A DNA stretch of 64,000 nucleotides from Usitatibacter palustris. GTDB taxonomy: Bacteria > Pseudomonadota > Gammaproteobacteria > Burkholderiales > Usitatibacteraceae. The notes below the pieces were generated by a model. That model did not search any database, had not been told where the DNA came from, and worked only from the letters and a program-made list of their open reading frames with translations. The first letter of the stretch is position 1. Each line of letters starts with the position of its first letter. The translations under genes were made by a program, and so were the position numbers. The stretch lies in contig NZ_CP053073.1 of the NCBI RefSeq assembly GCF_013003985.1, forward strand, positions 930,001-994,000, in the 5' to 3' direction. This document shows positions 51,422 to 62,206 of this stretch, piece after piece.

Positions 51422-53306
51422 GGCGAAGCGTCCACCAGAGCGCGCCCGCGAGGCCGGCGAGCACGAGGAAGGCGTAGAGGTGCAGGCTCCCGGCCTGGAC
51501 GCGTCCGAGAACGCGCGCGGCGCGCTGCCCGAGCGCGGCGATCGCATGCAGCGTGCCGTCGAAGAGCCGCTGGTCGCCCCACTGCAGGAAGATGCGCTCC
51601 GAGATCCACATGAGCGGCCGCAGGATGAAGCGTTCGTAGGCCTCGTCCACGTAGTACTTGCCGGCGAGCACGCGGTGCAGTTGCGGGAAGGCGGCGCGTA
51701 CGCGTTCGGCGCGCGCCGCGCCCGATCCGAAGAAGTACGCCGCGAGTCCGAGCCCGGCGAGCGCGATCGCAATCGAACCGACGAGCACGGCCATGTGGAA
51801 GCGCGCCATGCCCTCGGCCGCCGCGGGCAGCGGCAGCTGCGCCTCGAGGAAGTGCGGGATCGACACGAAACCGCCGATGGCCGAGAGCACCGCGAGGACG
51901 ACGAGGATCCCGGTCATCGACGCGGGCGACTCGTGCACGTGGTGCTCGACCTCGGCGGTCATGCGCGACTTGCCGAAGAACGTGAGCCAGAGCAGCCGGA
52001 ACATGTACACGGAAGTGAGCAGCGCCGTGAAGGCCATGAGCGCGAAGAGCGCGGGCGAGCCGCCGCGTCCGCTCGCGAGGGCGAACCACATGATCTCGTC
52101 CTTGGAGAAGAAGCCGGCGAGCGGCGGGATGCCGGCGATGGCGGCGGTGGCCACCGCGAAGGTCGCGAAGGTCACGGGAATGCGCCGGGCGAGGCCGCCC
52201 ATGCGCGCGACGTCCTGTTCGCCCGAGAGCGCATGGATCACGCTCCCCGCGCCGAGGAAGAGGCAGGCCTTGAAGAACGCGTGCGTATAAAGGTGGAAGA
52301 CCGCGACACCGTAGGCGCCCACGCCGAGCGCCACGAACATGAACCCGAGCTGCGAGAGCGTGGAGTACGCGAGCACCTTCTTGATGTCGGTTTGCACCAG
52401 CGCGATCGTCGCCGCGAAGAACGCCGTGGCCGCGCCGATCGCGGTGACGACGGCGGACGCTTCGGGCGCGATGAGGTAAATGCCTGAGAGCCGCGCGACC
52501 AGGTACACGCCGGCGGTCACCATCGTCGCGGCGTGGATGAGCGCGGAGACCGGCGTGGGGCCGGCCATCGCGTCGGGCAGCCATACGTGGAGCGGGATCT
52601 GCGCCGATTTTCCGCTCGCGCCGATGAAGAGGAGGATCCCCACGAGGCTCGCCGACACCGCGGGAGGCGAGGCGCCGAGGAACGCGGCGTTGATGCGGTC
52701 CATGTCGAGCGTGCCCACCGCCGAGTAGAGGACGAACATGCCGAGGAGGAACCCGGCGTCCCCGATGCGATTGGTGATGAAGGCCTTCTTGCCCGCCGCG
52801 GCCTTCGCGGGATCGTCGAACCAGAAGCCGATCAGCAGGTAGGAGGCGAGCCCCACGCCCTCCCAGCCGACGAAGAGCACGAGGAGCGAGCGCCCGAGCA
52901 CCAGCATCAGCATGAAGAAGAGGAAGAGGTTCAGGTACGCGAAGTAGCGCGCGTAGGAATCGTCGTCCTTCATGTAGCCCGTCGAGTAGACGTGGATCAT
53001 CGAGCCCACGCCCGTCACGATGAGCGCCATCACGGCGGTGAGGCGATCGAAGTAGAACGCGATCTCGAAGGTGTCGGCGCCGGCCGCGAACCAGGTATAG
53101 ACGGTCTCCACGAGTGGCGCGCCGCCCGCGGCGCGCAGGTCGAAGAAGCATTTGAGCGTGACCGCGAACGCCGCGATCGGCAGGCCGCAGCCCACGAAGG
53201 TCACGAAGCGCTTGCCCAGGCGGTTGCCGAGCAATCCGTTGAGCAGGAAGCCCGCGAGCGGCAGGAGCACGATCGCGGTGAGGAGGGATGTCTTCACGGC
53301 GCTCAT
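51414..53306 (-). CDS. nuoL: NADH-quinone oxidoreductase subunit L
   Basis: 630 residues, about 16 helices plus the long lateral helix expected at the C-terminus. FVGWEGVGLASYLLIGFWF carries the TM5 Glu; GASGKSAQIPLHVWLPDAMAGPTPVSALIHAATMV is the channel signature. STLSQLGFMFVALG follows, then a C-terminal segment with VDEAYERFILRPLMW. The most distal proton-pumping subunit of complex I. Start ATG 53306 overlaps the nuoK stop by 4 bases. Confidence 0.95.
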   Translation of the reverse strand: MSAVKTSLLTAIVLLPLAGFLLNGLLGNRLGKRFVTFVGCGLPIAAFAVTLKCFFDLRAAGGAPLVETVYTWFAAGADTFEIAFYFDRLTAVMALIVTGVGSMIHVYSTGYMKDDDSYARYFAYLNLFLFFMLMLVLGRSLLVLFVGWEGVGLASYLLIGFWFDDPAKAAAGKKAFITNRIGDAGFLLGMFVLYSAVGTLDMDRINAAFLGASPPAVSASLVGILLFIGASGKSAQIPLHVWLPDAMAGPTPVSALIHAATMVTAGVYLVARLSGIYLIAPEASAVVTAIGAATAFFAATIALVQTDIKKVLAYSTLSQLGFMFVALGVGAYGVAVFHLYTHAFFKACLFLGAGSVIHALSGEQDVARMGGLARRIPVTFATFAVATAAIAGIPPLAGFFSKDEIMWFALASGRGGSPALFALMAFTALLTSVYMFRLLWLTFFGKSRMTAEVEHHVHESPASMTGILVVLAVLSAIGGFVSIPHFLEAQLPLPAAAEGMARFHMAVLVGSIAIALAGLGLAAYFFGSGAARAERVRAAFPQLHRVLAGKYYVDEAYERFILRPLMWISERIFLQWGDQRLFDGTLHAIAALGQRAARVLGRVQAGSLHLYAFLVLAGLAGALWWTLRHA

Positions 53307-53605
53307 CCGCGCAGCTCCGAGAAGGCCGAGGCGTCGGTCGTGCGCCGGCGGCGCACGAGCAGCAACACGATGGGAATGGCGATCGCGATCTCGGCGGCGG
53401 CCACGACGAACACGAGGAACACGAGGACCGTGGCGGCCGCGGGGTCGCCGCGCTGCGCGTGCACGACCAGGCTCAGGTTCACGGCGTTGAGCATGAGCTC
53501 CATGCACATGAGCATCACCAGCACGTTGCGGCGGATGACCACGCCCAGCAGGCCGATCACGAACATCGCGACACTCGCCCAGCCGAGGAGCTGAAGGCTA
53601 GCCAC
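53303..53605 (-). CDS. nuoK: NADH-quinone oxidoreductase subunit K
   Basis: 100 residues, three membrane helices. VLVMLMCMELMLNAVNLSLV includes the conserved Glu pair site (MELMLNAVN), and VFVVAAAEIAIAIPIVLLLVRRRR carries the second Glu. Forms the E-channel with NuoJ and NuoA next to the quinone site. Start ATG 53605 overlaps the nuoJ stop by 8 bases. Confidence 0.95.
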   Translation of the reverse strand: MASLQLLGWASVAMFVIGLLGVVIRRNVLVMLMCMELMLNAVNLSLVVHAQRGDPAAATVLVFLVFVVAAAEIAIAIPIVLLLVRRRRTTDASAFSELRG

Positions 53606-54095
53606 GGCGCGCCCTCCCGACTTCGACCACGGCGAGCGCGCCCACGACGGCAGCCACCAGCAGGACGGAGACCACCTCGAAGGCCACCCAGTACTCGTTG
53701 AGGAAGACGACGGAGAACGCCTGCACGCCGAGCGCCTCGCCCGCGACGAACGGTGCGAGGCCCTGCCACACCTCGTGGCCCAGGAAGGCGAGCAGCGCCG
53801 CGGCGCCGATCGCCGCCGGCCACAAGAATGCCGTGTAGCGCCGGGCGTAGGAGGCGTCGCGCACGTCGAGCAGCATGATCACGTACACCATGAACACCAT
53901 CACGGCGCCCACGTAGATCAGGACCTGGAAGACGGCGACCGCGTGGGCGCCGAGCATCGCGTACACGCCGGCGAGGGCCAGCATGGCGGTGACGAGTGCG
54001 AGCGCCACGTGCATCGGATGGCGCAGTGCCAGCATCGCGGCCGAGGACGCGAGGGCGAGTCCGAGAAAGGCGTAGAGCAGGAAGGCGTCGATCAT
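53598..54095 (-). CDS. nuoJ: NADH-quinone oxidoreductase subunit J
   Basis: 165 residues, five membrane helices. QVLIYVGAVMVFMVYVIMLLDVR is the conserved TM3 pi-bulge segment. A membrane subunit that undergoes the coupling-related rearrangement in complex I. It is shorter than the ~200 residues of some homologues. ATG 54095 overlaps the nuoI stop (ATGA). Confidence 0.94.
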   Translation of the reverse strand: MIDAFLLYAFLGLALASSAAMLALRHPMHVALALVTAMLALAGVYAMLGAHAVAVFQVLIYVGAVMVFMVYVIMLLDVRDASYARRYTAFLWPAAIGAAALLAFLGHEVWQGLAPFVAGEALGVQAFSVVFLNEYWVAFEVVSVLLVAAVVGALAVVEVGRARRG

Positions 54096-54625
54096 CGCTT
54101 CGCTCCGTCCTTGCGCGGATTCCACGTGAGCAGCTCTTCCTTGCCGAGCCACAGCGTGTCGCGGTCGAAGGTGGGCAGATCGGGCACTTCCTTCAACATG
54201 CGGATCGCATCCTCGGGGCAGGCTTCGACGCACAGCCCGCAGAAGACGCAGCGCGAGTAGTCGATCTCGAAGCGCGCGGGGTACTTCGGGTGCAGGGGGT
54301 CCGTGGGGTCGAACGCGGCCTCGATCTCGATCACCTTCGCCGGGCACACGGTCGCGCACAGGTTGCAGGCGATGCACTGGGGCTTGCCGTTCTCGCGCTG
54401 CACGAGGATGTGCTTGCCGCGGTTGAGCGGCGCGTAGTCGGCGCGCGTCTCCTCCGGGTAATAAGTGGTGAGCGCGCCCTTGCGGCCGGTGATCCAGCGC
54501 CACATGTTGCGCGTGAAGATGCTGCCGGTGACCCACAGCCCGCGCGCGATCTCGAACACGTAGGCGCGTTCCCACCAACCCATGGTGGGCGAGTTCCAGT
54601 ACTGCGGGCGCTTGTAGGGTTTCAT
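54092..54625 (-). CDS. nuoI: NADH-quinone oxidoreductase subunit I
   Basis: 177 residues. Two [4Fe-4S] motifs, CIACNLCATVCP and CVFCGLCVEACP, form clusters N6a and N6b of the peripheral arm. YYPEETRADYAPLNRGKHIL is the usual lead-in. An N-terminal extension (MKPYKRPQYWNSPTMGWWERAYVFEIARGL) attaches the subunit to the membrane. ATG 54625 overlaps the nuoH stop by 4 bases. Confidence 0.95.
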   Translation of the reverse strand: MKPYKRPQYWNSPTMGWWERAYVFEIARGLWVTGSIFTRNMWRWITGRKGALTTYYPEETRADYAPLNRGKHILVQRENGKPQCIACNLCATVCPAKVIEIEAAFDPTDPLHPKYPARFEIDYSRCVFCGLCVEACPEDAIRMLKEVPDLPTFDRDTLWLGKEELLTWNPRKDGAKR

Positions 54626-55764
54626 GCGCGCTCCATCGCCCAGAGGACGACGACCGTCACGGCGAGGTTCGCGAGGGCGAGCGGGAAGAGGATCTTCCAC
54701 GCGAAGCGCAGCAGCTGGTCGTAGCGGAATCGCGGCAGCGACCAGCGCACCAGGATCTGGAAGCTGCACACCGCGAGCACCTTCGCGAGGAAGGTGCCGA
54801 GCTGGATGAGCACCGCGGCTGCGTGCGGCAGCGCGACGAAGTACCCGCCGGGGAAACCGAAACCCGCGTCGCTCATGTACGGCAGGTTGTAGCCGCCGAG
54901 GAAGAGCGTGGTGAAGAGCGCGCCGATGACCGCGATCTCGATGAACTCGGCGAACATGAACAGGCCCATCTTCATCGCGCTGTACTCGGTGTAGTAGCCG
55001 GCGATCAGCTCGCTCTCGGCCTCGGGCAGGTCGAAGGGGATGCGCTTGTTCTCGGCGATGGCCGCGGTGAGGAACAGGAGTGCGGCAAAGGGCTGCACGA
55101 CGATGCCCCAGGCGGGGAGGAACCCCAGCACCACGCCCGATTGCGCCCGCACGATCGCGCCGAGGTCCACCGTGCCGTGCAGCAGCACGAGGCCCAGGAG
55201 CGTGAGTGCCAGCACGACTTCGTAGGAGATCATCTGCGAGCCCGCGCGCAGCGCGCCCAGCAGCGAGAACTTGTTGTCCGAGGCCCAGCCCGCGAGCATC
55301 GCGCCGATGATGGTGAGCCCGCCGAAGGCGAAGACCACGAGCAGCCCCGCGTCCAGGCGCGCGATCTGCAGCGGATAGGTGCGGCCCGCGAACCACTCGG
55401 CCAGCGGCGGGATCAGCCGGCCCGGATCGATCGTGCCGCCGAAGGGCACGACCGCGAAGACCAGCAGCACCGGCGTGAAGACCACCCAGGGCGCGATCGC
55501 GTAGCCCAGCGCATCGTGCGTGCGCGGGTGGAAGTCTTCCTTGAGCAGCATCTTCAGGCCGTCGGCCATGCCGTGGAAGAGACCGAGCCACACGAGCTTC
55601 ACCTGCGTGAAGGGAATGCGGATGTAGGCGCGGTTCGCGCCGATGCGGTCGGACATGATCGCCGCCTGCTTGCGCTCCACCCAGGTGAGCACGGTGCCGA
55701 AGGTCATGAGCACGCCGAAGGCGTATCCCACGAGTCCCAGGACGATCACGAAGTCCTGGATCAT
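54622..55764 (-). CDS. nuoH: NADH-quinone oxidoreductase subunit H
   Basis: 380 residues, eight membrane helices. VLTWVERKQAAIMSDRIGANRAY, ADGLKMLLKEDFHPRTHDALGYAIAP (the conserved quinone-site loop) and AIAENKRIPFDLPEAESELIAGYYTEYSAMKMGLFMFAEF (quinone/E-channel Glu residues). It anchors the peripheral arm and forms the quinone chamber with NuoB and NuoD. ATG 55764 overlaps nuoG by 4 bases. Confidence 0.95.
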   Translation of the reverse strand: MIQDFVIVLGLVGYAFGVLMTFGTVLTWVERKQAAIMSDRIGANRAYIRIPFTQVKLVWLGLFHGMADGLKMLLKEDFHPRTHDALGYAIAPWVVFTPVLLVFAVVPFGGTIDPGRLIPPLAEWFAGRTYPLQIARLDAGLLVVFAFGGLTIIGAMLAGWASDNKFSLLGALRAGSQMISYEVVLALTLLGLVLLHGTVDLGAIVRAQSGVVLGFLPAWGIVVQPFAALLFLTAAIAENKRIPFDLPEAESELIAGYYTEYSAMKMGLFMFAEFIEIAVIGALFTTLFLGGYNLPYMSDAGFGFPGGYFVALPHAAAVLIQLGTFLAKVLAVCSFQILVRWSLPRFRYDQLLRFAWKILFPLALANLAVTVVVLWAMERA

Positions 55765-57184
55765 GCGGCCGCCACGTTCGCCGCGGCGAGTGCCGCGAAG
55801 AGGTCCTCGGCGTGCGCCACCGAGTCGTCCTTTTCGAAGCACGCCTCGAAGCCGCTCACGGTGCCCTCGAAGTTGGTGTACGTCCCGCGGCGCTCGGTCT
55901 GGATGCTCACGGGAATGAAGACGTCGGCGCGCGCGTGCCCGGGGTTCTTCCACGCGTCGAGCACGATCGTGCGCAGGGACTGCGGCACCTGCGCGAGGTC
56001 GAAGCCCTCGCCCCACACGAGCAGCAGGTCGGTTCCCTCGGGCAGCGTGGAGCCGGGACCCCAGGCGGACGCAAAGTTCGCGAGCGCGCCGGTGCTGTTC
56101 GGATTCTTGTCGGCGCAGATGAGAATATCGTCGGCGACGACCTCGCCGGGTTCGGGCTCGCGGTCGCGCTTCACGAAGACGGTGAAGTGCCGGCCCAGGG
56201 CGGCGGCGAACGCGGCGAGCTCCTCGTTGGAGGCCCAGCTCGACACGAGTGCCACGGGGCGGCGCGCGCGCTCGATGAGCGAGCGTGCGCCCTCGATCGC
56301 CGCGGGAGTCGCGACCGAGAAGCCGGCGCATATGGCTTGCGTTGCGCGCTCGCGCTCGAAAAGGGGCGCGAGGTCGCGGCCCCTGTTGCAGATCCACGGA
56401 CCGTTCACCGCGGGGTTGTCGCGCGGCGTGATGCGCTCGATGGCGCGGTTGTGGCGCGCATCGAGTGCCTGCAGCTTCCATTCGGGCTTGCGGTGCCAGA
56501 GGTTGACGGCGCAGCCGCGCGCGCAGCCCGGGCACACCGATGGGGTCGCCTTCAGGTACCAGACGCGCGACTTGTAGAGGAACGAGCGCGACAGCAGCGC
56601 TCCCACCGGGCACAGGTCGACCACGTTGTCGGAGTAGGCGTCCGTCTCGAAGGCGCCGTCGCCCGAGGCGCGCACGAGCGAGGTGTCGCCGCGCTGCACG
56701 ATGCCCAGCGACTTCGTCTTCGAGATTTCGTGCGTGAAGCGCACGCAGCGCGAGCACAGCACGCAGCGCTCGTTGTCGAGCGTGATGCGCGACGACAACG
56801 CGTGGAACTTGGTGGCGTGCACCTTCACTTCGTGCGAGGTCGAGGGTGCGCCGTTGTGCTCGTAGTGGTAATCCTGCAGCAGGCACTCGCCGGCCTTGTC
56901 GCAGATGCCGCAATCGACCGGGTGGTTGAGCGTGGTGAGCGCGAGGATCGACTTGCGGTACTCGCGCACGATGTCCGAATCGGTGAGGACCTTCAGGTCC
57001 TGGGCGACGGGCATGTTGCAGGAGATCTCGACCCAGCTGCGGCCCTCGACCTGCACGGCGCACAGGCGGCAATTGCCCGCGACCGAGAGCTTCGGGTGCC
57101 AGCAGAATCCGGGCAGCACGATGCCGTTGGCCGCCGCCACTTCCATGACGGTCTGGCGGCTGTCGGCCTCGTAGGGAAGGCCGT

Positions 57185-57203
<19 letters not shown>
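55761..57203 (-). CDS. nuoG: NADH-quinone oxidoreductase subunit G, short form
   Basis: 480 residues, clearly shorter than the common 680-900. The N-terminal half is complete: a [2Fe-2S] site (FCWHPKLSVAGNCRLCAVQVEG), the His-ligated cluster (HPVDCGICDKAGECLLQDY), two Cys-cluster motifs (CVLCSRCVRF ... DLCPVGALL) and an extra CPGCARGC...WICNRG motif equivalent to the N7 cluster. The molybdopterin-fold C-terminal domain is present only as ~200 residues (LVSSWASNEELAAFAAALG...GTYTNFEGTVSGFEACF), lacking much of the usual region. There is no sign of a frameshift: the stop overlaps the nuoH start. Probably a genuine minimal form. Confidence 0.92.
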
Positions 57204-58479
<1,276 letters not shown>

Positions 58480-58480
<1 letters not shown>

Positions 58481-58953
58481 CAATCGCCTCTGCGCTTCGA
58501 GTCGAGGAGGGCGTCGAGCTTTTCCGCCGTCATCGCCTCGTGGTAGCTGCCGTTCACGGCGACCATGGGCGCGGTGCCGCACGAGGCCATGCATTCGACG
58601 GTCGCGAGGCTGAACTCGCCGTCCGGGGTCGTCTCGCCCGGCCGGATGCCGAGCTTCTTCGACAGGTGGTCGATCAGCCGCTCCGCACCCAACAGCGAGC
58701 ACGAGAGGTTGCGGCAGGCCTCGACGTGGCAACGCCCGACGGGCGCGCGCCGGAACTGGCCATAGAAGGAGAGGACTTCCTCGATTTGAATGCGCGGCAC
58801 GCCGAGGTACGCGACCAGGCCTTCGATGTCGCTGTCGGCCACGAAGCCGCGCTCTTCCTGGATGCGGCGCAGGCACGGCAGCACGAGCGAGGAATCGAAG
58901 CCCTCGGGAAAGCGCTCGCGCAGCTTCTCGAATTCCGGGATCAGGTGCTTCAT
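58480..58953 (-). CDS. nuoE: NADH-quinone oxidoreductase subunit E
   Basis: 157 residues with the thioredoxin-like [2Fe-2S] fold: HVEACRNLSCSLLGAE gives the first Cys pair and VECMASCGTAPMVAVNG the second (cluster N1a). A helical N-terminus (PCLRRIQEERGFVADSDI) contacts NuoF. ATG 58953 overlaps the nuoD stop by 4 bases. Confidence 0.95.
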
Positions 58954-60167
58954 CGATCGCACTCCCCGCCGATCATGTTCACGGAGCCGAAGGTCGGGAT
59001 GACGTCGGCGAGCTGGTAGCCCTCGAGCAGGCGGTGCACCCCGCCCATGTGCACGAAGCTCGGGCTCCTCACGTGCACCTTGTAGGGCGTGCCGCCGCCC
59101 ACGCTCACGAGGTAGAAGCCGAGCTCGCCGTTGGGCGACTCGTGCGCGAGGTACACCTCGCCCGCGGGCACGGCGGGGCCTTCCATCACGAGCTTGAAGT
59201 GGTTGATGAGCGATTCGATCTCGGAGTAGACGAGCGCCTTGTCGGGAAAGGTGCAGCGCCGGTCGTCGACGTTGATCGGCCCCTCGGGGAGCTTGCGCAT
59301 CAACTGCCGGATCATGTACACCGACTCGTCCATCTCGCGCATGCGCACGTAGTAACGGTCGTAGTTGTCGCCGTTGATGCCGACGGGCACGTCGAAGTCG
59401 AGCTCGGCGTAGGCGAGGTAGGGCGTGTCCTTGCGAAGATCGCGCGGCGCGCCCGTCGAGCGCAGGATCGGTCCGGTGAAGCCCCAGTGGATGGCGTCGG
59501 CCGTCGAGAGGGTGCCGACGTTGCGCGTGCGGTCGATGAAGATGCGGTTGCGGTCCATGAGCGCGTGCACGCGGCCGATGAAGTCCTCGTACTGCACGAG
59601 GATCTCGTCCAGCCGTGCGAGCCAGCCATCGGGCAGGTCGCGCGCGAGGCCGCCGATGCGGCCATAGGAATAGGTCACGCGCGCGCCCGTGAGCGCGGCC
59701 AGGTGCTCGTAGATGTAGTCGCGGATCATCACGAGGTACAGGAACGGCGTCATGGCCCCGAGCTCCATGAGCGAGGCGGCGATGCACGTGAGGTGGTCGG
59801 CCACGCGCGAGTACTCCGAGAGGAGCGTGCGCAGGTACTTGCAGCGCGGCGTGATCTCGACACCCATGAGCTTCTCGACCGCCGCGCAGTACGCGAAGTC
59901 GTTGATGAGCCCCGAGCAGTAGTTCAGGCGGTCGACGTACGGAATGAGGTTGTGCCAGGTGTGCGCCTCGCATTCCTTCTCGAAGCCGCGGTGCAGGTAC
60001 CCGCAGTGCACGTCCACGCGCCGCACTTTCTCGCCGTCGAGGGCGGCGACCACTTGAATGGTTCCGTGCGTGGCCGGGTGCGAGGGCCCGAGGTTCACGA
60101 CCACCGCGCCCCCCTCGGTGCTCGCGTCGAAAGCCGGGCGGATGGGGTTGGGCAGGGGCGCGTTCAT
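58950..60167 (-). CDS. nuoD: NADH-quinone oxidoreductase subunit D
   Basis: 405 residues, the 49-kDa subunit. NLGPSHPATHGTIQVVAALDGE contains the quinone-site His; GYLHRGFEKECEAHTWHN, RLNYCSGLINDFAYC and LLSEYSRVADHL follow. The C-terminus ends NMIGGECDR, the typical end (GEvDR). It forms the quinone-reduction pocket with NuoB and NuoH. It is separate from nuoC, 5 bases away. Confidence 0.95.
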   Translation of the reverse strand: MNAPLPNPIRPAFDASTEGGAVVVNLGPSHPATHGTIQVVAALDGEKVRRVDVHCGYLHRGFEKECEAHTWHNLIPYVDRLNYCSGLINDFAYCAAVEKLMGVEITPRCKYLRTLLSEYSRVADHLTCIAASLMELGAMTPFLYLVMIRDYIYEHLAALTGARVTYSYGRIGGLARDLPDGWLARLDEILVQYEDFIGRVHALMDRNRIFIDRTRNVGTLSTADAIHWGFTGPILRSTGAPRDLRKDTPYLAYAELDFDVPVGINGDNYDRYYVRMREMDESVYMIRQLMRKLPEGPINVDDRRCTFPDKALVYSEIESLINHFKLVMEGPAVPAGEVYLAHESPNGELGFYLVSVGGGTPYKVHVRSPSFVHMGGVHRLLEGYQLADVIPTFGSVNMIGGECDR

Positions 60168-60172
60168 GATGC

Positions 60173-60601
60173 CTAGCGCTTCCGCAGCGGTACGAGCGGC
60201 TGCTCGCGGCCGATGGGATAGTCCTTGCGCAGCGGATGCCCCTCGAAGCCCTCATAAAGAAGGATCGGGCGCAGGTCCGCGTTGCCGCGAAAGACGATGC
60301 CGTACATGTCGTGGCACTCGCGCTCGTGAAAGGCCGCCGTTCCGTAGAGCGGGGTGAGCGAAGCGACCGTGGGGTCGTCCACGCCGACGCGCGTCTTCAG
60401 GCGCATGCGGCCGAAATGCGAGGTCGAATAGAAGTGGTAGACCACGTCGAAGCGCGGCAGGCGCTCGGGCCAATCCACCGCGGTCACGTCGAGCAGCAGG
60501 TCGAACGCGGCCGTCGCCTTCAAGTGGCGCACGGTGTCGAGCAGCGCGTCGGGCGCGACCTCGAGGACGGCGGGCAGGGCATCGGGAAGGACCGTGGCCA
60601 T
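60173..60601 (-). CDS. nuoC: NADH-quinone oxidoreductase subunit C
   Basis: 142 residues, the 30-kDa subunit in a compact form. DLLLDVTAVDWPERLPRFDVVYHF, then FHERECHDMYGIVFRGNADLRPILLYEGFEGHPLRKDYPI, which is the family signature (ErE.yDlyGi.F.gHpdlRriL...HPLRKDfP). It supports the quinone module; no cofactor. ATG 60601. Confidence 0.95.
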   Translation of the reverse strand: MATVLPDALPAVLEVAPDALLDTVRHLKATAAFDLLLDVTAVDWPERLPRFDVVYHFYSTSHFGRMRLKTRVGVDDPTVASLTPLYGTAAFHERECHDMYGIVFRGNADLRPILLYEGFEGHPLRKDYPIGREQPLVPLRKR

Positions 60602-60604
60602 GGC

Positions 60605-61126
60605 TCAGAAGTCCTTCGTGAGGATCGGATGGTGGTCGTTCGCGATGCGCTCCTGCAGCTTCATGATCGCGTCGATCACCGTCTCGGGCCGCGGCGGGCA
60701 GCCGGGCACGTAGATGTCCACGGGGATGATCCGGTCGATGCCGGGCAGCGCCGCGTAGTTCTGGTAGAAGCCGCCGCTCGTGGCGCACGCGCCGAAGGCC
60801 ATCACCCACTTGGGCTCGCACATCTGCTCGTAGACCTTGAGCAGGATCGGCGCCTGCTTGTGCGTGACCGTGCCCACCACCATCAGGAGGTCCGATTGGC
60901 GCGGCGAGAAGCGCGGCAGCGCCGCGCCGAAGCGGTCGGTGTCGTAGGGCGTGGAGCTCACGGCCATGAACTCCATCGCGCAGCAGGCCGTCACGAACGG
61001 ATAGGGAAAGAGCGAGAACTTGCGCGCCCAGCCCACCAGCTCGTCCTTGCGCGTCGAGAGGAATTCGAAGGCGGAGTGGCCGGGCTTGTCGGCGTGGATC
61101 GGGATGGTGGGGTGCGAGGCGGCCAT
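60605..61126 (-). CDS. nuoB: NADH-quinone oxidoreductase subunit B
   Basis: 173 residues. Cluster N2 ligands are the adjacent Cys in VTACCAMEFM, a Cys in AFGACATSGGFY and one in YVPGCPPRPE. RQSDLLMVVGTVTHKQAP is the conserved quinone-site loop. The terminal electron donor to quinone. ATG 61126 lies 3 bases from the nuoA stop. Confidence 0.95.
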   Translation of the reverse strand: MAASHPTIPIHADKPGHSAFEFLSTRKDELVGWARKFSLFPYPFVTACCAMEFMAVSSTPYDTDRFGAALPRFSPRQSDLLMVVGTVTHKQAPILLKVYEQMCEPKWVMAFGACATSGGFYQNYAALPGIDRIIPVDIYVPGCPPRPETVIDAIMKLQERIANDHHPILTKDF

Positions 61127-61128
61127 GG

Positions 61129-61494
61129 TCACTCCGTCACGGCCTCGAGGAGTCGCGTCTTGTAGAAGTAAAGGAGGATCAGCACCAGGAATGCCAGGAA
61201 CAGCCCGAAGGTCGCGAGCATGAACGTGGAGAGCGGCTGGGCGGCCAGCGCCCAGAGGATCAGGAACACCGTCTCCAGGTCGAAGAGGATGAACGCGAGC
61301 GCCACGCCGTAGTACTTCACGGAGACGGGGCCGACGTTGCGCGGGTCGATCGCGGTCGCGCCGCATTCGAAGGGCTCGAGCTTGGCGCCCGTGGGCGCGG
61401 GCTTGGGCCCCAGCGCGCGATTGAGCGCGAGCGTGACCGCCACGAAGGAGAGGATCGCGCCCAGGTAGAGCAGGAATGCGACGTAGGCATTCAT
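61129..61494 (-). CDS. nuoA: NADH-quinone oxidoreductase subunit A
   Basis: 121 residues, three membrane helices. EPFECGATAIDPRNVGPVSVKYYGVALAFILFDLETVFLILWA is spread over the conserved TM1-TM2 loop and TM2 (key parts YECG and FDLE). First gene of nuoA-N. ATG 61494 is 40.5 bp from the centre of an FNR box and TACCGT (61506-61501) sits as -10, so the operon transcript probably starts at this ATG without a leader. Confidence 0.94.
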   Translation of the reverse strand: MNAYVAFLLYLGAILSFVAVTLALNRALGPKPAPTGAKLEPFECGATAIDPRNVGPVSVKYYGVALAFILFDLETVFLILWALAAQPLSTFMLATFGLFLAFLVLILLYFYKTRLLEAVTE

Positions 61495-61527
61495 GGCCTG
61501 ACGGTATGCGTTCCGCGACCTGCTCCC

Positions 61528-61541
61528 TTGACCTTTATCAA
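61528..61541 (-). promoter_or_regulatory. FNR-type box upstream of nuoA
   Basis: TTGACCTTTATCAA, a full palindrome. Its centre is 40.5 bp from the nuoA ATG (61494). No other gene start lies close on the plus side. Confidence 0.75.
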
Positions 61542-61575
61542 CCGTCGGAGCCTTCGCGCCACGGTCCGGAAGTTT

Positions 61576-62121
61576 CTAGGCGTTCGCCGCGAGGTGGTGG
61601 CGAAGGCGGCGGAAGCGCTCGGCGGGATCGGGGCCGTGCAGCGGATCGGCACCCGAGGGTGCGGCCCGGCGCGCGGCTTCCCAGTCCTCGGGAGTCAGCG
61701 CTTCCTTCGCGCGCGCGAGCACGCCGCCTTCCTCGCGGGCGATGTGGTGCCGGTAGTAGACGAGGTAGGTCGCCGCGGCCGCCTCGAGCTCCGCGCGGCC
61801 GAAGAGCGCGTCGTCGAGCGCGGCCTGGAGGAGCGCCTCGAGCCGCTCGCCCGCGATCGCGATCACGCGGTGCTCCTGCGTGAGGCGGTCGAGGAGCGGC
61901 GCCAGGTCGTTGCAGCGCGCGGCGAGCAAGTCGAAGGCGACTTCCTCGCGGGGATGGTGGAACTGGTCCGAGTACTCGCGCAGGTACCGGATGATGTCGA
62001 GCATCAGCTCGTAGTCGGGCCGCTGTCCGGAATGGAAACGCTCCACCTGCTTTTCCAGGAGGTCGAGCAGGTGGTTGAAGTAGACGTGCTCGGCATGCCA
62101 ACTGGCAATCGGATCGCCCAT
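61576..62121 (-). CDS. Hemerythrin-domain (HHE) protein
   Basis: 181 residues. A four-helix bundle with iron-ligand His/Glu: WHAEHVYFNHLLDLL, DQFHHPREEVAFD, LTQEHRVIAIAGE and YLVYYRHHIAREEGGVL, the order seen in HHE-type hemerythrin-like proteins (YtfE/DnrN-related). Such proteins bind O2 or NO, or help repair iron-sulfur centres under nitrosative stress. The C-terminal tail (GADPLHGPDPAERFRRLRHHLAANA) is extra. ATG 62121 is 40.5 bp from an FNR box centre, with a perfect GACAAT -10, fitting a leaderless transcript. Confidence 0.9.
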   Translation of the reverse strand: MGDPIASWHAEHVYFNHLLDLLEKQVERFHSGQRPDYELMLDIIRYLREYSDQFHHPREEVAFDLLAARCNDLAPLLDRLTQEHRVIAIAGERLEALLQAALDDALFGRAELEAAAATYLVYYRHHIAREEGGVLARAKEALTPEDWEAARRAAPSGADPLHGPDPAERFRRLRHHLAANA

Positions 62122-62154
62122 GGGATCATTGTCGGACTGCGGCGCGGCCTTCCG

Positions 62155-62168
62155 TTGATCCTCATCAA
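62155..62168. promoter_or_regulatory. FNR/Anr box between the hemerythrin and hydrolase genes
   Basis: TTGATCCTCATCAA, perfect palindrome. The minus-side ATG (62121) is 40.5 bp from the centre with GACAAT (62133-62128) as -10. The plus-side ATG (62207) is 45.5 bp from it with TAGCCT (62190-62195) as -10. Confidence 0.88.
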
Positions 62169-62206
62169 CTCCGTGCAACGTTGCGCAGCTAGCCTCGAAG
62201 GAACAG